Program-made: the position numbers and the translations under genes | Source of the DNA: JBBQXY01 sp051004815 | GTDB lineage: Bacteria > Chloroflexota > Ktedonobacteria > Ktedonobacterales > Ktedonobacteraceae | Assembly (NCBI GenBank): GCA_051004815.1 | Contig: JBPCJY010000031.1 | Span: 1 to 37,177 of the forward strand | DNA: 37,177 bases | Reading direction: 5' to 3' | Notes under the pieces: generated by a model | Told to the model about the DNA's origin: nothing | Databases searched by the model: none | The model's input: only the letters and a program-made list of their open reading frames with translations | In this document: one piece after another, positions 15,223 through 23,749 of the stretch | Position numbering within the stretch: the first letter of the stretch is position 1 | Layout of the letters: each line of letters opens with the position of its first letter

Positions 15223-16011
15223 ATGGTGATCCTCTTGATCGTGCTTCTCATCATCCCTCTCCTTTGGATAGCAGGATTTCTTTTGGCGACAGATTTTGCT
15301 GTTCCTTTGCAGGATGCGAGGCAGTTTCATCGTGTGCTCGTTGTTTTCCCTCATGCAGATGATGAGGCCATCAGTTGCGGAGGATTCCTTCATCGTATAG
15401 CAAGAAGAGGTAGTAACGTGACGTTGGTGATTCTGACTAAAGGGGAAAGAGGCATCCCGCACGCATCACGCAATGAAGGCTTCAAGGATATGCGCGTGAA
15501 AGAAGCTCAGGCAGTGACTGCACTGCTTGGAGTCTCTAAGCTCATCCAGGAAGACTTTGGCGACGGCGTATTACAAGAGAAAAAGCAGGAACTCACAACG
15601 TTCATTGCCATGACAATCGAACAAGAACAGCCTGATCTACTTATCACCTACGATCTTGCCGGTTTCTACGGTCATGCGGATCATATCGCCTGTTCCGAGA
15701 TCATCACTGCGTTGAAAAAAGCCAGCTTTCCAGAGGTTCCATTATGGTATGTGACGTTCCCCAAAAGAGTGCTGGCAGGCGTCAAGCTCCCTGAAGGTAT
15801 GACCGCGGATCCACTTTTTCAAGAAAAACAGGCCTTCCCTACCCATAAAGTATTCATAGGCAGCAGCATTTTGCCAAAGATCACAGCGTGGTATACGTAT
15901 AAGAGCCAACGAGCTTCTTTAGCAAAGGGTATAAGTGCATTCGTTCCCATATGGCTGCTATGGTTTTTCCTCTCCATGATGTTGTTTGAATACTTTGCCG
16001 AGGCGAGTTAG
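15223..16011 (+). CDS. Membrane-anchored PIG-L/LmbE-type deacetylase
   Basis: This 262-residue protein starts with a TM helix (MVILLIVLLIIPLLWIAGFLL) and ends with another hydrophobic helix (VPIWLLWFFLSMMLFEYF). Between them is the zinc deacetylase fold, with PHADDE at 43-48 and YGHADH at 149-154 supplying the catalytic Asp and zinc ligands. It should remove an acetyl group from an N-acetylglucosamine-type sugar. I chose the ATG at 15223 because AGGAGG precedes it and the TM start is sensible; the frame is open further upstream inside the methyltransferase gene. It lies in an operon with the ICMT-like gene and the glycoside hydrolase. Confidence 0.9.
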   Translation: MVILLIVLLIIPLLWIAGFLLATDFAVPLQDARQFHRVLVVFPHADDEAISCGGFLHRIARRGSNVTLVILTKGERGIPHASRNEGFKDMRVKEAQAVTALLGVSKLIQEDFGDGVLQEKKQELTTFIAMTIEQEQPDLLITYDLAGFYGHADHIACSEIITALKKASFPEVPLWYVTFPKRVLAGVKLPEGMTADPLFQEKQAFPTHKVFIGSSILPKITAWYTYKSQRASLAKGISAFVPIWLLWFFLSMMLFEYFAEAS

Positions 16012-16029
16012 TGCAAAGGAGGACAAGCA

Positions 16030-17211
16030 TTGTCCAAAACAGAAAAAGCTTCACGGAAGATAGTGCGGACTATTGCTCTTGGTGTTGGTGCAGCGAGCCT
16101 GCTGACGGTACCAGTCGCTCTGGAAGTACGACTGAGGCAGGCAACACAACCTCTAACCGATGCATGGCAACATGTGCCTATCGAACCTCGTCGTTCTACA
16201 CTGCTCGGTCTGAGCTTTCGCTCTCCACAGGTCGCCGCGCTGGGATTAGATGCGCGAACTACCCTGCACACCTTGCTCACCCATCCCTTTCACCTCATTC
16301 GATTAGGGGCCTACTGGAATCAAATAGAGCCGGAAGCAGGAACATTCAATACTGATAAGCTCGATTGGCAGATTGATGCCGCCGAACAAGCAGGGAAGCA
16401 GATTATTCTGTGTATTGGCCCTTTGAAAACCTTTGGCTATCCTGAGTTCTTTGTGCCGGCACACCACCTCAAGCAACCTTTTCCAGAACATACCCGCGTT
16501 ACGCCAGCCGCATATCCCTCATTACTGACTGCCGCGATAGCATTCATCACACGACTTGTAGAGCGGTATAAACAGAGGAAAGGCATTGTCGCCTGGCAGC
16601 TTGAACACGAAGCTGTGGATCCACTTGGGGTAGAACACAGCTGGCGTTTGGACGTGACCTTTGTCGAAAAAGAAATGGAAGCACTCAGAAAGGCCGATCC
16701 CACCAGACCGGTGATGCTGAATGGCTTTTTGCCGACCTCTTTGCCGGTGCGCCTCTCCCAATGGTGGCAGACACGCGATCAGGGGGATTCACTGGCAGTG
16801 GCACAAGGCATGGCGGATATTGTCGGCATCGATTACTACCCGCGTCACGCACTGCTGTCCGTTGGTGCGAAAACAGTGTATTTGGATGGAAGTCAAAGTC
16901 CATGGCAACAGCGGAGACGGAAGCAGGTGTTTGCATGGACCCGTGTGCATGGGCAAAAACTGATGATTGCGGAGGGACAGGGGGAGCCGTGGGAGATGGT
17001 GACGACCCCACCCAATCCCTACAGGCAGGGCATGTACAGTTGTTTGCCGGAACAGATCATTACCAACTATAACACCTGTATGCGCTGGTCTCGGCCAGAA
17101 GCTCCTCTGTACGCGTACCTCTTTTGGGGAGCAGAATATTGGCTGCTGCGCAAGCAATGTGCTGACGCAAGCTATATGCAGGCTTTTGCTCGCATTCTTG
17201 AACATGCCTGA
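16030..17211 (+). CDS. Secreted or anchored clan-A glycoside hydrolase-like protein
   Basis: This 393-residue protein starts at TTG, 8 bases after GGAGG. It has an N-terminal TM or signal helix (VRTIALGVGAASLLTVPVAL) and a TIM-barrel hydrolase body: HLIRLGAYWNQIEPEAGTFN, the acid/base region AWQLEHEAVDPLG (E194) and the nucleophile region LMIAEGQGEPW (E315). It resembles GH5/GH42-type enzymes acting on beta-linked sugars. The residue before the acid/base Glu is His, where clan A normally has Asn. It is the last gene of the operon; together with PIG-L it suggests processing of an extracellular or membrane glycan. Confidence 0.78.
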   Translation: MSKTEKASRKIVRTIALGVGAASLLTVPVALEVRLRQATQPLTDAWQHVPIEPRRSTLLGLSFRSPQVAALGLDARTTLHTLLTHPFHLIRLGAYWNQIEPEAGTFNTDKLDWQIDAAEQAGKQIILCIGPLKTFGYPEFFVPAHHLKQPFPEHTRVTPAAYPSLLTAAIAFITRLVERYKQRKGIVAWQLEHEAVDPLGVEHSWRLDVTFVEKEMEALRKADPTRPVMLNGFLPTSLPVRLSQWWQTRDQGDSLAVAQGMADIVGIDYYPRHALLSVGAKTVYLDGSQSPWQQRRRKQVFAWTRVHGQKLMIAEGQGEPWEMVTTPPNPYRQGMYSCLPEQIITNYNTCMRWSRPEAPLYAYLFWGAEYWLLRKQCADASYMQAFARILEHA

Positions 17212-17271
17212 CAAAGAAAAGCTAGCATGCGCTATGCCTATGCATGCTGTTGCGAAGTGGTAATTGCAGGG

Positions 17272-17556
17272 CTATTTTCGGAGTACGCCTGGGAAGAAGC
17301 CCGCTTTCCCGATGCCCAAGATGCTGCCCACACTGCCAATACTCAAGATGCTGCCAGTGCTGCCAATGCTGAGAAGACTGCCCGCACTGCCAATGCTTAA
17401 GATGCTGCCCACACTGCCAATACTCAAGATACTTCCCGCACTAAAAAGGCTCAAGATGCTGAGGAAACTTCTTATGCTAGAGGCGCTTGCGTAGGAAGTG
17501 GTGGACAATTGTCGCATGCTGCTCACCGTCGTATTCTGTGTTTTGATGCTCGCCAT
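17272..17556 (-). CDS. GSILSIGS tandem-repeat protein
   Basis: This 94-residue protein consists of a Ser/Thr-rich head and, near its end, five 9-residue repeats of the form GSILSIGSV (nucleotides 17302-17436, unit 27 bases), then FFPGVLRK. Regular small and hydrophobic positions suggest a stacked beta-solenoid or a membrane-surface assembly. I recall similar IGS repeats in actinobacterial and Chloroflexi proteins of unknown role. I chose the ATG at 17556 because AAAGGA lies 9 bases upstream. A TATAAT is at 17573-17578. It lies downstream of the histidine kinase and is oriented the same way. Confidence 0.6.
   Translation of the reverse strand: MASIKTQNTTVSSMRQLSTTSYASASSIRSFLSILSLFSAGSILSIGSVGSILSIGSAGSLLSIGSTGSILSIGSVGSILGIGKAGFFPGVLRK
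17302..17436 (-). repeat. Five 27-bp coding tandem repeats
   Basis: Each unit encodes a variant of GSILSIGSV (GSILSIGSV, GSILSIGSA, GSLLSIGST, GSILSIGSV, GSILGIGKA). On the plus strand it appears as repeated words such as CTGCCAATACTCAAGATG. There are no spacers, so it is not a CRISPR array. Confidence 0.85.
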
Positions 17557-17648
17557 TGTTGTGTGTCCTTTCATTATAAGAGATTAAGGTGTTGCCTTTA
17601 CCGCACCGATAGAGGTTTTCATTCATTGTCTCATTCGCCAACAAAGTC

Positions 17649-18713
17649 TTACACGGGTAGATTTTTGGGAGAGTGGTTGGGAACTCGCGCACGGATGCAT
17701 GTTCCCTGTCCTGGCGTGCTCTCGATGGTGAGTGAGCCATCGATTTTCGCGGCTCGTTCCTGCATCGAGCGCAAACCGAGATGCCCAGGGAAAGGGTCTG
17801 TTGGGTCAAAGCCCTTCCCGTTATCGCACACTTCCAGGATGAGCTGCTGTTTATCTCTTACGAGGCGGAGTACGACGGTACTGGCACGAGCATGCTTGAC
17901 GATATTGTTGAGTGCCTCTTGTGCGATGCGGTACAGGGCTTGTTTTACTTCAATAGGGAGGTCTGGCTCATCGCCCAGGTCTGCCTCGACAGTCAGCTTG
18001 TAGCGGACACGCGAAACAGCTACCTGCTTGGCAATGGCCGCCACCAATCCCTCGCTTTCCAGAGACTGCGGACGCAGTTCGAAGATGAGCGCACGCATCT
18101 CGACCAGTCCCGCTTCGGCGAGCGAGATCACGTAGTCCGTGGAGGCCATTGCCTGTTCAGGTTCGTTGCTCTCCAAGGCTTCGCGGATAGTATGCGCTCC
18201 CAGGCTCATACTGTAGAGAACCTGTGAGATTGAGTCGTGTAGTTCGCGGGCGAGGTGCTGCCGCTCTTGGAGGGCTGCCAGTTCTTGTGCCTGCTCGTAG
18301 AGTACGCGAAGTTCGCGCTCACGACTTCGTGCTTCCTCGGCACTCCGGCGGAGTGCTGAGGCCAACTGACCGGTCGTGATAGCGGCTGCCAGGAAGACCA
18401 CAAGCGTGAGCAGGTCTTCAAATTTGGCGACGACAAACGTGTCCGACGGGGGAACGAAAAAGAAATCAAAGGCGAGAAAGGCCAGCAGCGAAGCCAGGAT
18501 GGCGGCATACAGTCCACGGGTACTGGCTACCGCCAGCACTACGATCAGGTAGATCAACGAGATGGTGGGGATTCTTGGATAAAGGTGAGCCACAGCGATC
18601 AAGCCAGTGACCAATGCTACTCCTCCAATGGAAAGGAGGCTTTCGCTCACGTAGCGTCTCCAATGTAGTCCTGTTCGCGCTGGCGGCGAAAAGACGCGTT
18701 CAATGAGCTTCAT
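17649..18713 (-). CDS. NarL-type sensor histidine kinase with DUF4118-like membrane domain
   Basis: This 354-residue kinase starts with four closely packed TM helices of the KdpD/DUF4118 type (SIGGVALVTGLIAVAHLY to LTLVVFLAAAITTGQLA, including FLAFDFFFVPPSDTF). A coiled linker and a HisKA_3 domain with H159 in ARELHDSISQVLYSM follow. The HATPase domain shows ALNNIVKHARAS, VCDNGKGFDP and GHLGLRSMQERA. The ATG at 18713 overlaps the regulator stop in ATGA, which fixes the start and implies translational coupling. The stimulus is unknown. Nearby universal stress genes suggest a stress or low-energy response. Confidence 0.93.
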   Translation of the reverse strand: MKLIERVFSPPARTGLHWRRYVSESLLSIGGVALVTGLIAVAHLYPRIPTISLIYLIVVLAVASTRGLYAAILASLLAFLAFDFFFVPPSDTFVVAKFEDLLTLVVFLAAAITTGQLASALRRSAEEARSRERELRVLYEQAQELAALQERQHLARELHDSISQVLYSMSLGAHTIREALESNEPEQAMASTDYVISLAEAGLVEMRALIFELRPQSLESEGLVAAIAKQVAVSRVRYKLTVEADLGDEPDLPIEVKQALYRIAQEALNNIVKHARASTVVLRLVRDKQQLILEVCDNGKGFDPTDPFPGHLGLRSMQERAAKIDGSLTIESTPGQGTCIRARVPNHSPKNLPV

Positions 18714-19348
18714 TGCGCGGGGGGAGAGACCAGGCCAAGACGGAGCGCACACAGGACGGCCTGGGTACGGCTCTGTACGCCCAGCTTCGCCAAAATGTGC
18801 CGATTATGCGTCTTGACGGTGTCTTCGGCAATCTGGAGGTGACGTGCGATATCTTTATTCGATTGCCCCTGTGCGATCAGGCGCAGCACCTCCATTTCAC
18901 GCTCGGTCAGCGGATCTGGCGTTTCAGGTGTCCGAACTTCGCGCATCAGGTAGGCTGAAGCCTGGGGGGAGAGTTGGACCTGCTTGGCGGCGGCAGCTTT
19001 AATTGCTCTACGTAGTTCGGAGGCTTGCGTGTCCTTGAGCAGGTAGCCGATCGCGCCCGCCTTCACCGCACCAACCACGGAAGCACTTTCTAACACGCTT
19101 GTGAGCGCGATGACCTCGGTCTCCGGCAGGGTGTTGCGAATGGCTGCGGTCGCGGTAATGCCATCCATCACCGGCATGAGCAAATCCATGAGCACCACAT
19201 CGGGACGCAGCTCTCGCGCCAGGCGGACTGCTTCTGCTCCATCAGCCGCCTCACCGACGATGGTCAATTCTGGGTCGCGACTCAGGAACATATGCAATCC
19301 TTCGCGCACGACACTATGGTCGTCCGCAATCAGGACACGGATCACCAT
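18710..19348 (-). CDS. NarL/LuxR-type response regulator
   Basis: This 212-residue regulator has a receiver domain with D9, D10 and the phosphoacceptor D55 (DVVLMDLLMPVMDG), T83 and K105 (YLLKDTQ). The C-terminal LuxR HTH shows LTEREMEVLRLIAQGQSNKDIARHLQIAEDTVKTHNRHILAKLGV. The ATG at 19348 follows AAAGGAGGA and matches the usual MxIRVLIADDH start. It is the first gene of the pair, followed by its kinase with a 4-base overlap. It is divergent from the universal stress gene across a 250-bp region that probably holds its own and that gene's promoters. Confidence 0.95.
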   Translation of the reverse strand: MVIRVLIADDHSVVREGLHMFLSRDPELTIVGEAADGAEAVRLARELRPDVVLMDLLMPVMDGITATAAIRNTLPETEVIALTSVLESASVVGAVKAGAIGYLLKDTQASELRRAIKAAAAKQVQLSPQASAYLMREVRTPETPDPLTEREMEVLRLIAQGQSNKDIARHLQIAEDTVKTHNRHILAKLGVQSRTQAVLCALRLGLVSPPAQ

Positions 19349-19602
19349 CAGCACTCCTCCTTTCGAGTGAGACCCTCCTACCACCAAAGGGTGAGGCCAT
19401 GTTCACCCCTGTGGGCGATGTTCTGAGAAGCACACCTCTTTATACTTATTGTATCGGGAAAGGCGTCGAGAACGAAGCCCGATGCAAACGGTTTATGAGA
19501 GCAGTTTACTACCTACCAGTGTACCACAGCGTGACGCGGAAACGCCACAGGCGAGCAGGCTGGATGTAGGGCTTATGCGAGAGAGGAGGTCGAGCCGCTA
19601 GA

Positions 19603-20325
19603 ATGGTTATGAACAAGTGCATTTTGTTGGGAATTGATGGGAACCTTTCACCTCCGACACAACACGCCCTTCGTACAGCGAGTGAAGTGATCCAGCAGTC
19701 CACGCTGGAGCTCGGACTGGTCTTGCTCCATGTGATCCCTATTCCTTACGATCCCTTTTCAAGAGGAACGTCTTTTGGATCTTTTCGTCCTTTTCCTCCT
19801 CTCATGCAGCAACGCTTGCAGGCAGAACATGCCCTGGGGAGAGCGCGTCGCGCCTTGCAGCAACAAGGGATTGCGCCCGAACGGATCGTGTGGCTGCAAC
19901 GTATGGGAACGCCCGCGGACGAAATAGCGAAGGTTGCAAGAGAGTTGGGTGTTGACCACATTGTAATTGGGAGTCACGGAAACACGCTTGTACACAGGAT
20001 ACGGCGTATATGCGCCGGAAGTACTTCGCGCCGTGTCGTGCGGCTTGCCCCGTGTCCCGTCACGCTGGTTGTCCCGCCCGACACGTCACATGCTGGGAGC
20101 TTGCTGGCATGGTACCGGGAGGCTGTGGCTCGCTCCTTGCGCGAGCATCCTGGCTCCCTCCTGGTCTTCACGGCTTCCGACGTGGCCCAGACGTTTGTGC
20201 CTCCGCAGCGAACGGTGGGATGCAAAGAGGTGGATGCCGCGGCCCACGCTCTGGAGCAATTAGCGCACGATGGTCTCCTCTGCTGCCATACGATCAAAGG
20301 CGAGGCGCGGTATATCAATGATTGA
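19603..20325 (+). CDS. Universal stress protein with a C-terminal extension
   Basis: This 240-residue protein has one UspA fold (about 5-157). CILLGIDGNLSPPTQHAL opens it, and the nucleotide motif is GSHGNTLVHRI...GSTSRRVV, with G123, G126, G139 and S140 in the ATP-binding pattern. CPVTLVVPP ends the domain. About 80 further residues (SLLAWYREAVARSLREHPGSL onwards) are not part of a second Usp fold that I can recognise. GAGGAGG precedes the start; a second ATG two codons later is possible. Its divergence from the two-component pair suggests it may be one of that pair's targets. Confidence 0.85.
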   Translation: MVMNKCILLGIDGNLSPPTQHALRTASEVIQQSTLELGLVLLHVIPIPYDPFSRGTSFGSFRPFPPLMQQRLQAEHALGRARRALQQQGIAPERIVWLQRMGTPADEIAKVARELGVDHIVIGSHGNTLVHRIRRICAGSTSRRVVRLAPCPVTLVVPPDTSHAGSLLAWYREAVARSLREHPGSLLVFTASDVAQTFVPPQRTVGCKEVDAAAHALEQLAHDGLLCCHTIKGEARYIND

Positions 20326-20382
20326 CAGCCCAGAGGGGATTTTGATAGTTGGACAGGTATAGGGATTCTGTACTCCACCGGG

Positions 20383-21144
20383 CTACCAGCGTTTGAGCAA
20401 GTGGGCCACTTTGCCGCGGGGAGTGAGTTCGTAGCGAATGCGATCTGGGCTGACCTCTTCCAGTTGTGCGGCCTTCTCGGCTGCCACCACCAGATCACGA
20501 GGATGAACCGCTCGCCAGAGACGAACAACTGTCTCTGGTTCTTGCTGGCGATACACAAATCGTCTGCTAATGCCTGCCTGTTGAGCCAGATACTCCGCCT
20601 GTCCAAAGGTTTCTTTGGCCTGTTGATCTTCCAGGTAGGGATCAACGATCTCAAACTGACGTGGAACCCGAATCTCTTGCGGTTCAGCCAAATAGAGAAA
20701 GACGACGGGCTTTTCACGAGCATCGCTGATAGCTGTGCGAATAATAGCCTCATTGCGGTCACTACCCGCTACGAGAACGGCCAGAACTGAATCGGGTAAG
20801 CGTCCTTCAACGCCAGTGGGGAGGACGGGCGAGTACCCTTTTTGCCGATGGTGGGCATGAATGACGATAGCCACGGTCATTCCCGCGAGGGCGACGGTTC
20901 CACCGAAGGCCGTTGCTAGCGGTTGCGAGACGATACTGATTATCCATGCAAGCATGACCAGCAGCGTCGTGAGTACGCCCAACCAGAAATCGAGCCGATG
21001 CCACACCTTGAGAACACTTCCGCGCAGCGATGAAGCGACAGCAAGCAGCTTTTCTCCTGGGAATATTCCTGTTGGAGAAGGTTGCCTATTGAAGAGGGGA
21101 AGGGTGGACGCATGGTTGGGGAGACCGAATAAATATTGTATCAT
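20383..21144 (-). CDS. Membrane protein with a cytosolic universal-stress-like domain
   Basis: This protein of up to 253 residues has two TM helices (WLGVLTTLLVMLAWIISIV and TAFGGTVALAGMTVAIVIHAH), a short loop and a domain that begins SVLAVLVAGSDRNEAIIRTAI. The domain contains KPVVFLYLAEP and ends DRIRYELTPRGKVAHLLKRW, resembling the Usp-like tail found on amino-acid permeases. It may be the end part of such a permease kept alone. The start is unsure. A TTGACA-17-CAATAT promoter (21133-21161) covers the ATG at 21144, so the GTG at 21006, with GGAAG upstream, may be the real start. It converges on the universal stress gene. Confidence 0.6.
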   Translation of the reverse strand: MIQYLFGLPNHASTLPLFNRQPSPTGIFPGEKLLAVASSLRGSVLKVWHRLDFWLGVLTTLLVMLAWIISIVSQPLATAFGGTVALAGMTVAIVIHAHHRQKGYSPVLPTGVEGRLPDSVLAVLVAGSDRNEAIIRTAISDAREKPVVFLYLAEPQEIRVPRQFEIVDPYLEDQQAKETFGQAEYLAQQAGISRRFVYRQQEPETVVRLWRAVHPRDLVVAAEKAAQLEEVSPDRIRYELTPRGKVAHLLKRW

Positions 21145-21161
21145 GAATCACTTTTTGTCAA
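21133..21161 (-). promoter_or_regulatory. Sigma-70-like promoter upstream of or inside the membrane stress-protein gene
   Basis: On the minus strand TTGACA (21156-21161), 17 bases and CAATAT (21133-21138) form a good match. Because it spans the first ATG of the downstream frame, it bears on the choice of start. Confidence 0.45.
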
Positions 21162-21275
21162 TATGCTGTTGCAAGCTCACGACAAGCTTTCTAAAACCTC
21201 ATCCATTCTCGATGCACCAAATCTGCCATGAGTCACCGAATTAGCACATTTACACCTTGCGTATTTAGATACCCC

Positions 21276-23393
21276 TTACACCAACCGTGCCAATTCCTCA
21301 GTGGTGTTGACGGGGGATAGGCAGGTGAAATTTTGGCAGACGTAGGCGGTGGCCTTATCCTCTTTCAAGGGGCGGTCGGCCAGTAATGGCACTGCCTGGG
21401 TCGCTGTGCTATCCGAGGGGGCGGCGCAGGCCAGGACGCTGTTGGGCAGGTAGCGGTCATTGATGACTTCTAATAAGGCTCGCGTATCGGCGGCACGAGG
21501 ATCGCCCAGGAGGGCAAACTCTTTTACCGCAGACAGTGCGAAATCTAACGCTCCCAGGGCATGCCCAAAAGCCTGGGGATGCTGCACCATGATATCGGCG
21601 AGCGGTTGCAGGTAATCATCGGCTCGTGAGCGATACGCGCCATCGCCGGTGAAGGCTGCCAGACGCAGCAATACATCGATTGCTACACTATTGCCCGCTG
21701 GCGTGGCATTATCCATGATGTCTTTGGGACGACTGATTAAGGCTTCGTGGTCGCTGCCTGTGTCAAAGAAGCCGCCGTTCTGCTCGTCGGCAAAGAGGGT
21801 AATGGCCTCGTCGATCAGGCGACGCGCTTCTATGAACCAGCGCGGGTCAAAACTGGCCTCGTACAGTGCGAGCAGGCCATCAGCGAGGAAGGTGTAATCT
21901 TCCAGGTAGCCGTTCAGATGGGCGCGACCGTCTTTATAGGTGCGAAGGAGTCGTCCGTTGGGACGCAGCTCGCTCAACAAGAACGCGGCGTTGCGTTCAG
22001 CCACTTCCAGGTAATCGGGACGGCTCAAGTAACGGGCAGCTTCCGCGAAACTCCGCAGCATCAACCCGTTCCAGGAGGTCAGTATCTTCTCATCGCGACC
22101 AGGCTTGACCCGTTGCTCACGCACCTTAAAGAGCATAGCACGGCTGCGTTTGAGCGAATCTTGTAGCGTTTCCAGGCTGACCTCTGCCTGGGCAGCGATG
22201 GTTTCCGCGTCCTGTACGACGTGGAGAATATTCTTACCCTCGAAATTGCCTTGCGCCGTCACATCATAATACGGCATAAAGAGCAATGCATCTTCGGGCA
22301 GTAGCGCGGACTCGATCTCCTCCGATGTCCAGGTGAAGAACTTTCCCTCTTCACCTTCGCTATCGGCATCCTGCGTGGAATAGAAGCCGCCATTGGGAGC
22401 GGTCATCTCGCGCACAACATAGTCCAACGTCTCCTCGACAACGCGACTATAGAACGGGTTGCCTGTCACCATATAGGCGTGCAGGTAGAGCCGACTGAGC
22501 AGCGCGTTATCGTAGAGCATCTTCTCGAAGTGCGGCACCAGCCATTCAGCATCGACCGAGTAGCGGTGAAAGCCGCCGCCAAGGTGGTCATAAATGCCCC
22601 CTTGTGCCATATGTTGCAGCGATTGCTCGACGATCTCCAGTTCAGAGCGTGTAGCGGGTGTGGTAATCTCACCTGCCAGGCGGTGCAGGTGGATGCGCAA
22701 GAGCAGTTCCAACGACATGGTGTTGGGGAATTTGGGAGCACTGCCAAAGCCACCATGAACCGCGTCATACCCGTTGGCCAGTTCACGACTGGCGGTATGC
22801 AGTAGTTCCAGCGGGATAGTACCGACAGGATTACCCTCTTTTGTGCGAAAGGGAGTACTGCTGCGCTGTCGCAGGTAATCGGCGAGTTGGTTGGCCTGTT
22901 CCTCTACGGTCTTGTGGTCTTTGGCATAGGCATCGGCCATGCTCTGCAAGATACGTGGGAACCCTGGCATGAATTGTTGTCCATACTGGCGGTCACGCGG
23001 CGGGAAGTAGGTGCCGCCGTAGAAAGGGCGTCCGTCGGGGGTGAGAAAGACGGTCATAGGCCAACCACCCGATTGGGTGAGGGCCTGTACCGCTTGCATA
23101 TAGATAGCGTCGATATCCGGTCGCTCCTCGCGGTCTACCTTAATGGAGACAAAATGCGCATTCATCAGCGCGGCAATCTCCTCATTCTCAAAGGATTCGC
23201 GTTCCATGACATGGCACCAATGGCAGGCCGAGTAACCTACGCTGAGCAGAATCGGTTTGTTTTCCTGTTTGGCTTTTTGGAGAGCTTCCTCGCCCCAGGG
23301 GTACCAATTGACAGGATTGTGTGCATGTTGCAATAAATATGGACTCGTCTCCTGCGCGAGACGGTTGGTATGTGTATGTTGTTGGTCGGTCAT
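21276..23393 (-). CDS. DUF255 thioredoxin-like / glycosidase-toroid protein (YyaL/SPATA20 family)
   Basis: This 705-residue protein has the normal family length and order. The N-terminal thioredoxin-like domain shows LAQETSPYLLQHAHNPVNWYPWGEEAL and the CxxC of SACHWCHVMERESF (C57, C60), then KVDREERPDIDAIYMQ and GGWPMTVFLTPDGRPFYGGTYFPP. A long alpha/alpha toroid follows (GGIYDHLGGGFHRYSVDAEWLVPHFEKMLYDNA, LTSWNGLMLRSFAEAA). The cellular role is not well known; redox or carbohydrate functions are proposed for relatives. The ATG at 23393 has GGAGAAG just upstream and the usual MT...NRLAQETSPYL opening. Confidence 0.93.
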   Translation of the reverse strand: MTDQQHTHTNRLAQETSPYLLQHAHNPVNWYPWGEEALQKAKQENKPILLSVGYSACHWCHVMERESFENEEIAALMNAHFVSIKVDREERPDIDAIYMQAVQALTQSGGWPMTVFLTPDGRPFYGGTYFPPRDRQYGQQFMPGFPRILQSMADAYAKDHKTVEEQANQLADYLRQRSSTPFRTKEGNPVGTIPLELLHTASRELANGYDAVHGGFGSAPKFPNTMSLELLLRIHLHRLAGEITTPATRSELEIVEQSLQHMAQGGIYDHLGGGFHRYSVDAEWLVPHFEKMLYDNALLSRLYLHAYMVTGNPFYSRVVEETLDYVVREMTAPNGGFYSTQDADSEGEEGKFFTWTSEEIESALLPEDALLFMPYYDVTAQGNFEGKNILHVVQDAETIAAQAEVSLETLQDSLKRSRAMLFKVREQRVKPGRDEKILTSWNGLMLRSFAEAARYLSRPDYLEVAERNAAFLLSELRPNGRLLRTYKDGRAHLNGYLEDYTFLADGLLALYEASFDPRWFIEARRLIDEAITLFADEQNGGFFDTGSDHEALISRPKDIMDNATPAGNSVAIDVLLRLAAFTGDGAYRSRADDYLQPLADIMVQHPQAFGHALGALDFALSAVKEFALLGDPRAADTRALLEVINDRYLPNSVLACAAPSDSTATQAVPLLADRPLKEDKATAYVCQNFTCLSPVNTTEELARLV

Positions 23394-23749
23394 GTTCTTC
23401 TCCAGGTTGGTAGGGGTCGCACCCTTGCGACCGATACGTATCAAGGTAAGCCACGCCTACCCCGCCCCAGGACTATGGACGAACGCATCCGGCGAAGCCG
23501 CTCCGTCCATAGTAGGGGTACCCTGGGCGGGGTGGATGTGGCTTACCTTGACGCTTATTGGATACCCTTGACGGGTAGGGCTAAAGTCTGCATCTGTGAT
23601 AGTTTTTCTTGCATTGTACGACATATGCGGGAGAATGAAAAATTCAGCCATAGGATTCTTGGTTGTTCTGGAAGAGTAAATAGTAGAAACTATTGAAGCG
23701 ATCTGGTATTATCGAATGTAAATATTACGCCAAGGGAAAGGAAACACCC
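23394..23749. other. 356-bp gap with a long imperfect palindrome
   Basis: From about 23448 to 23551, TCAAGGTAAGCCAC is matched in inverse by GTGGCTTACCTTGA, and CCGCCCCAGG by CCTGGGCGGGG. An inner GACTATGGACG pairs with CGTCCATAGT. A version of the GCACCCTTGCG repeat lies at 23414-23424. No gene is seen. The flavin oxidoreductase promoter should be near 23680-23740. Confidence 0.65.

Noticed and set aside
17302..17436. Regular repeats resembling a CRISPR array
   Set aside because: The 27-base units are contiguous without spacers and encode 9-residue protein repeats.
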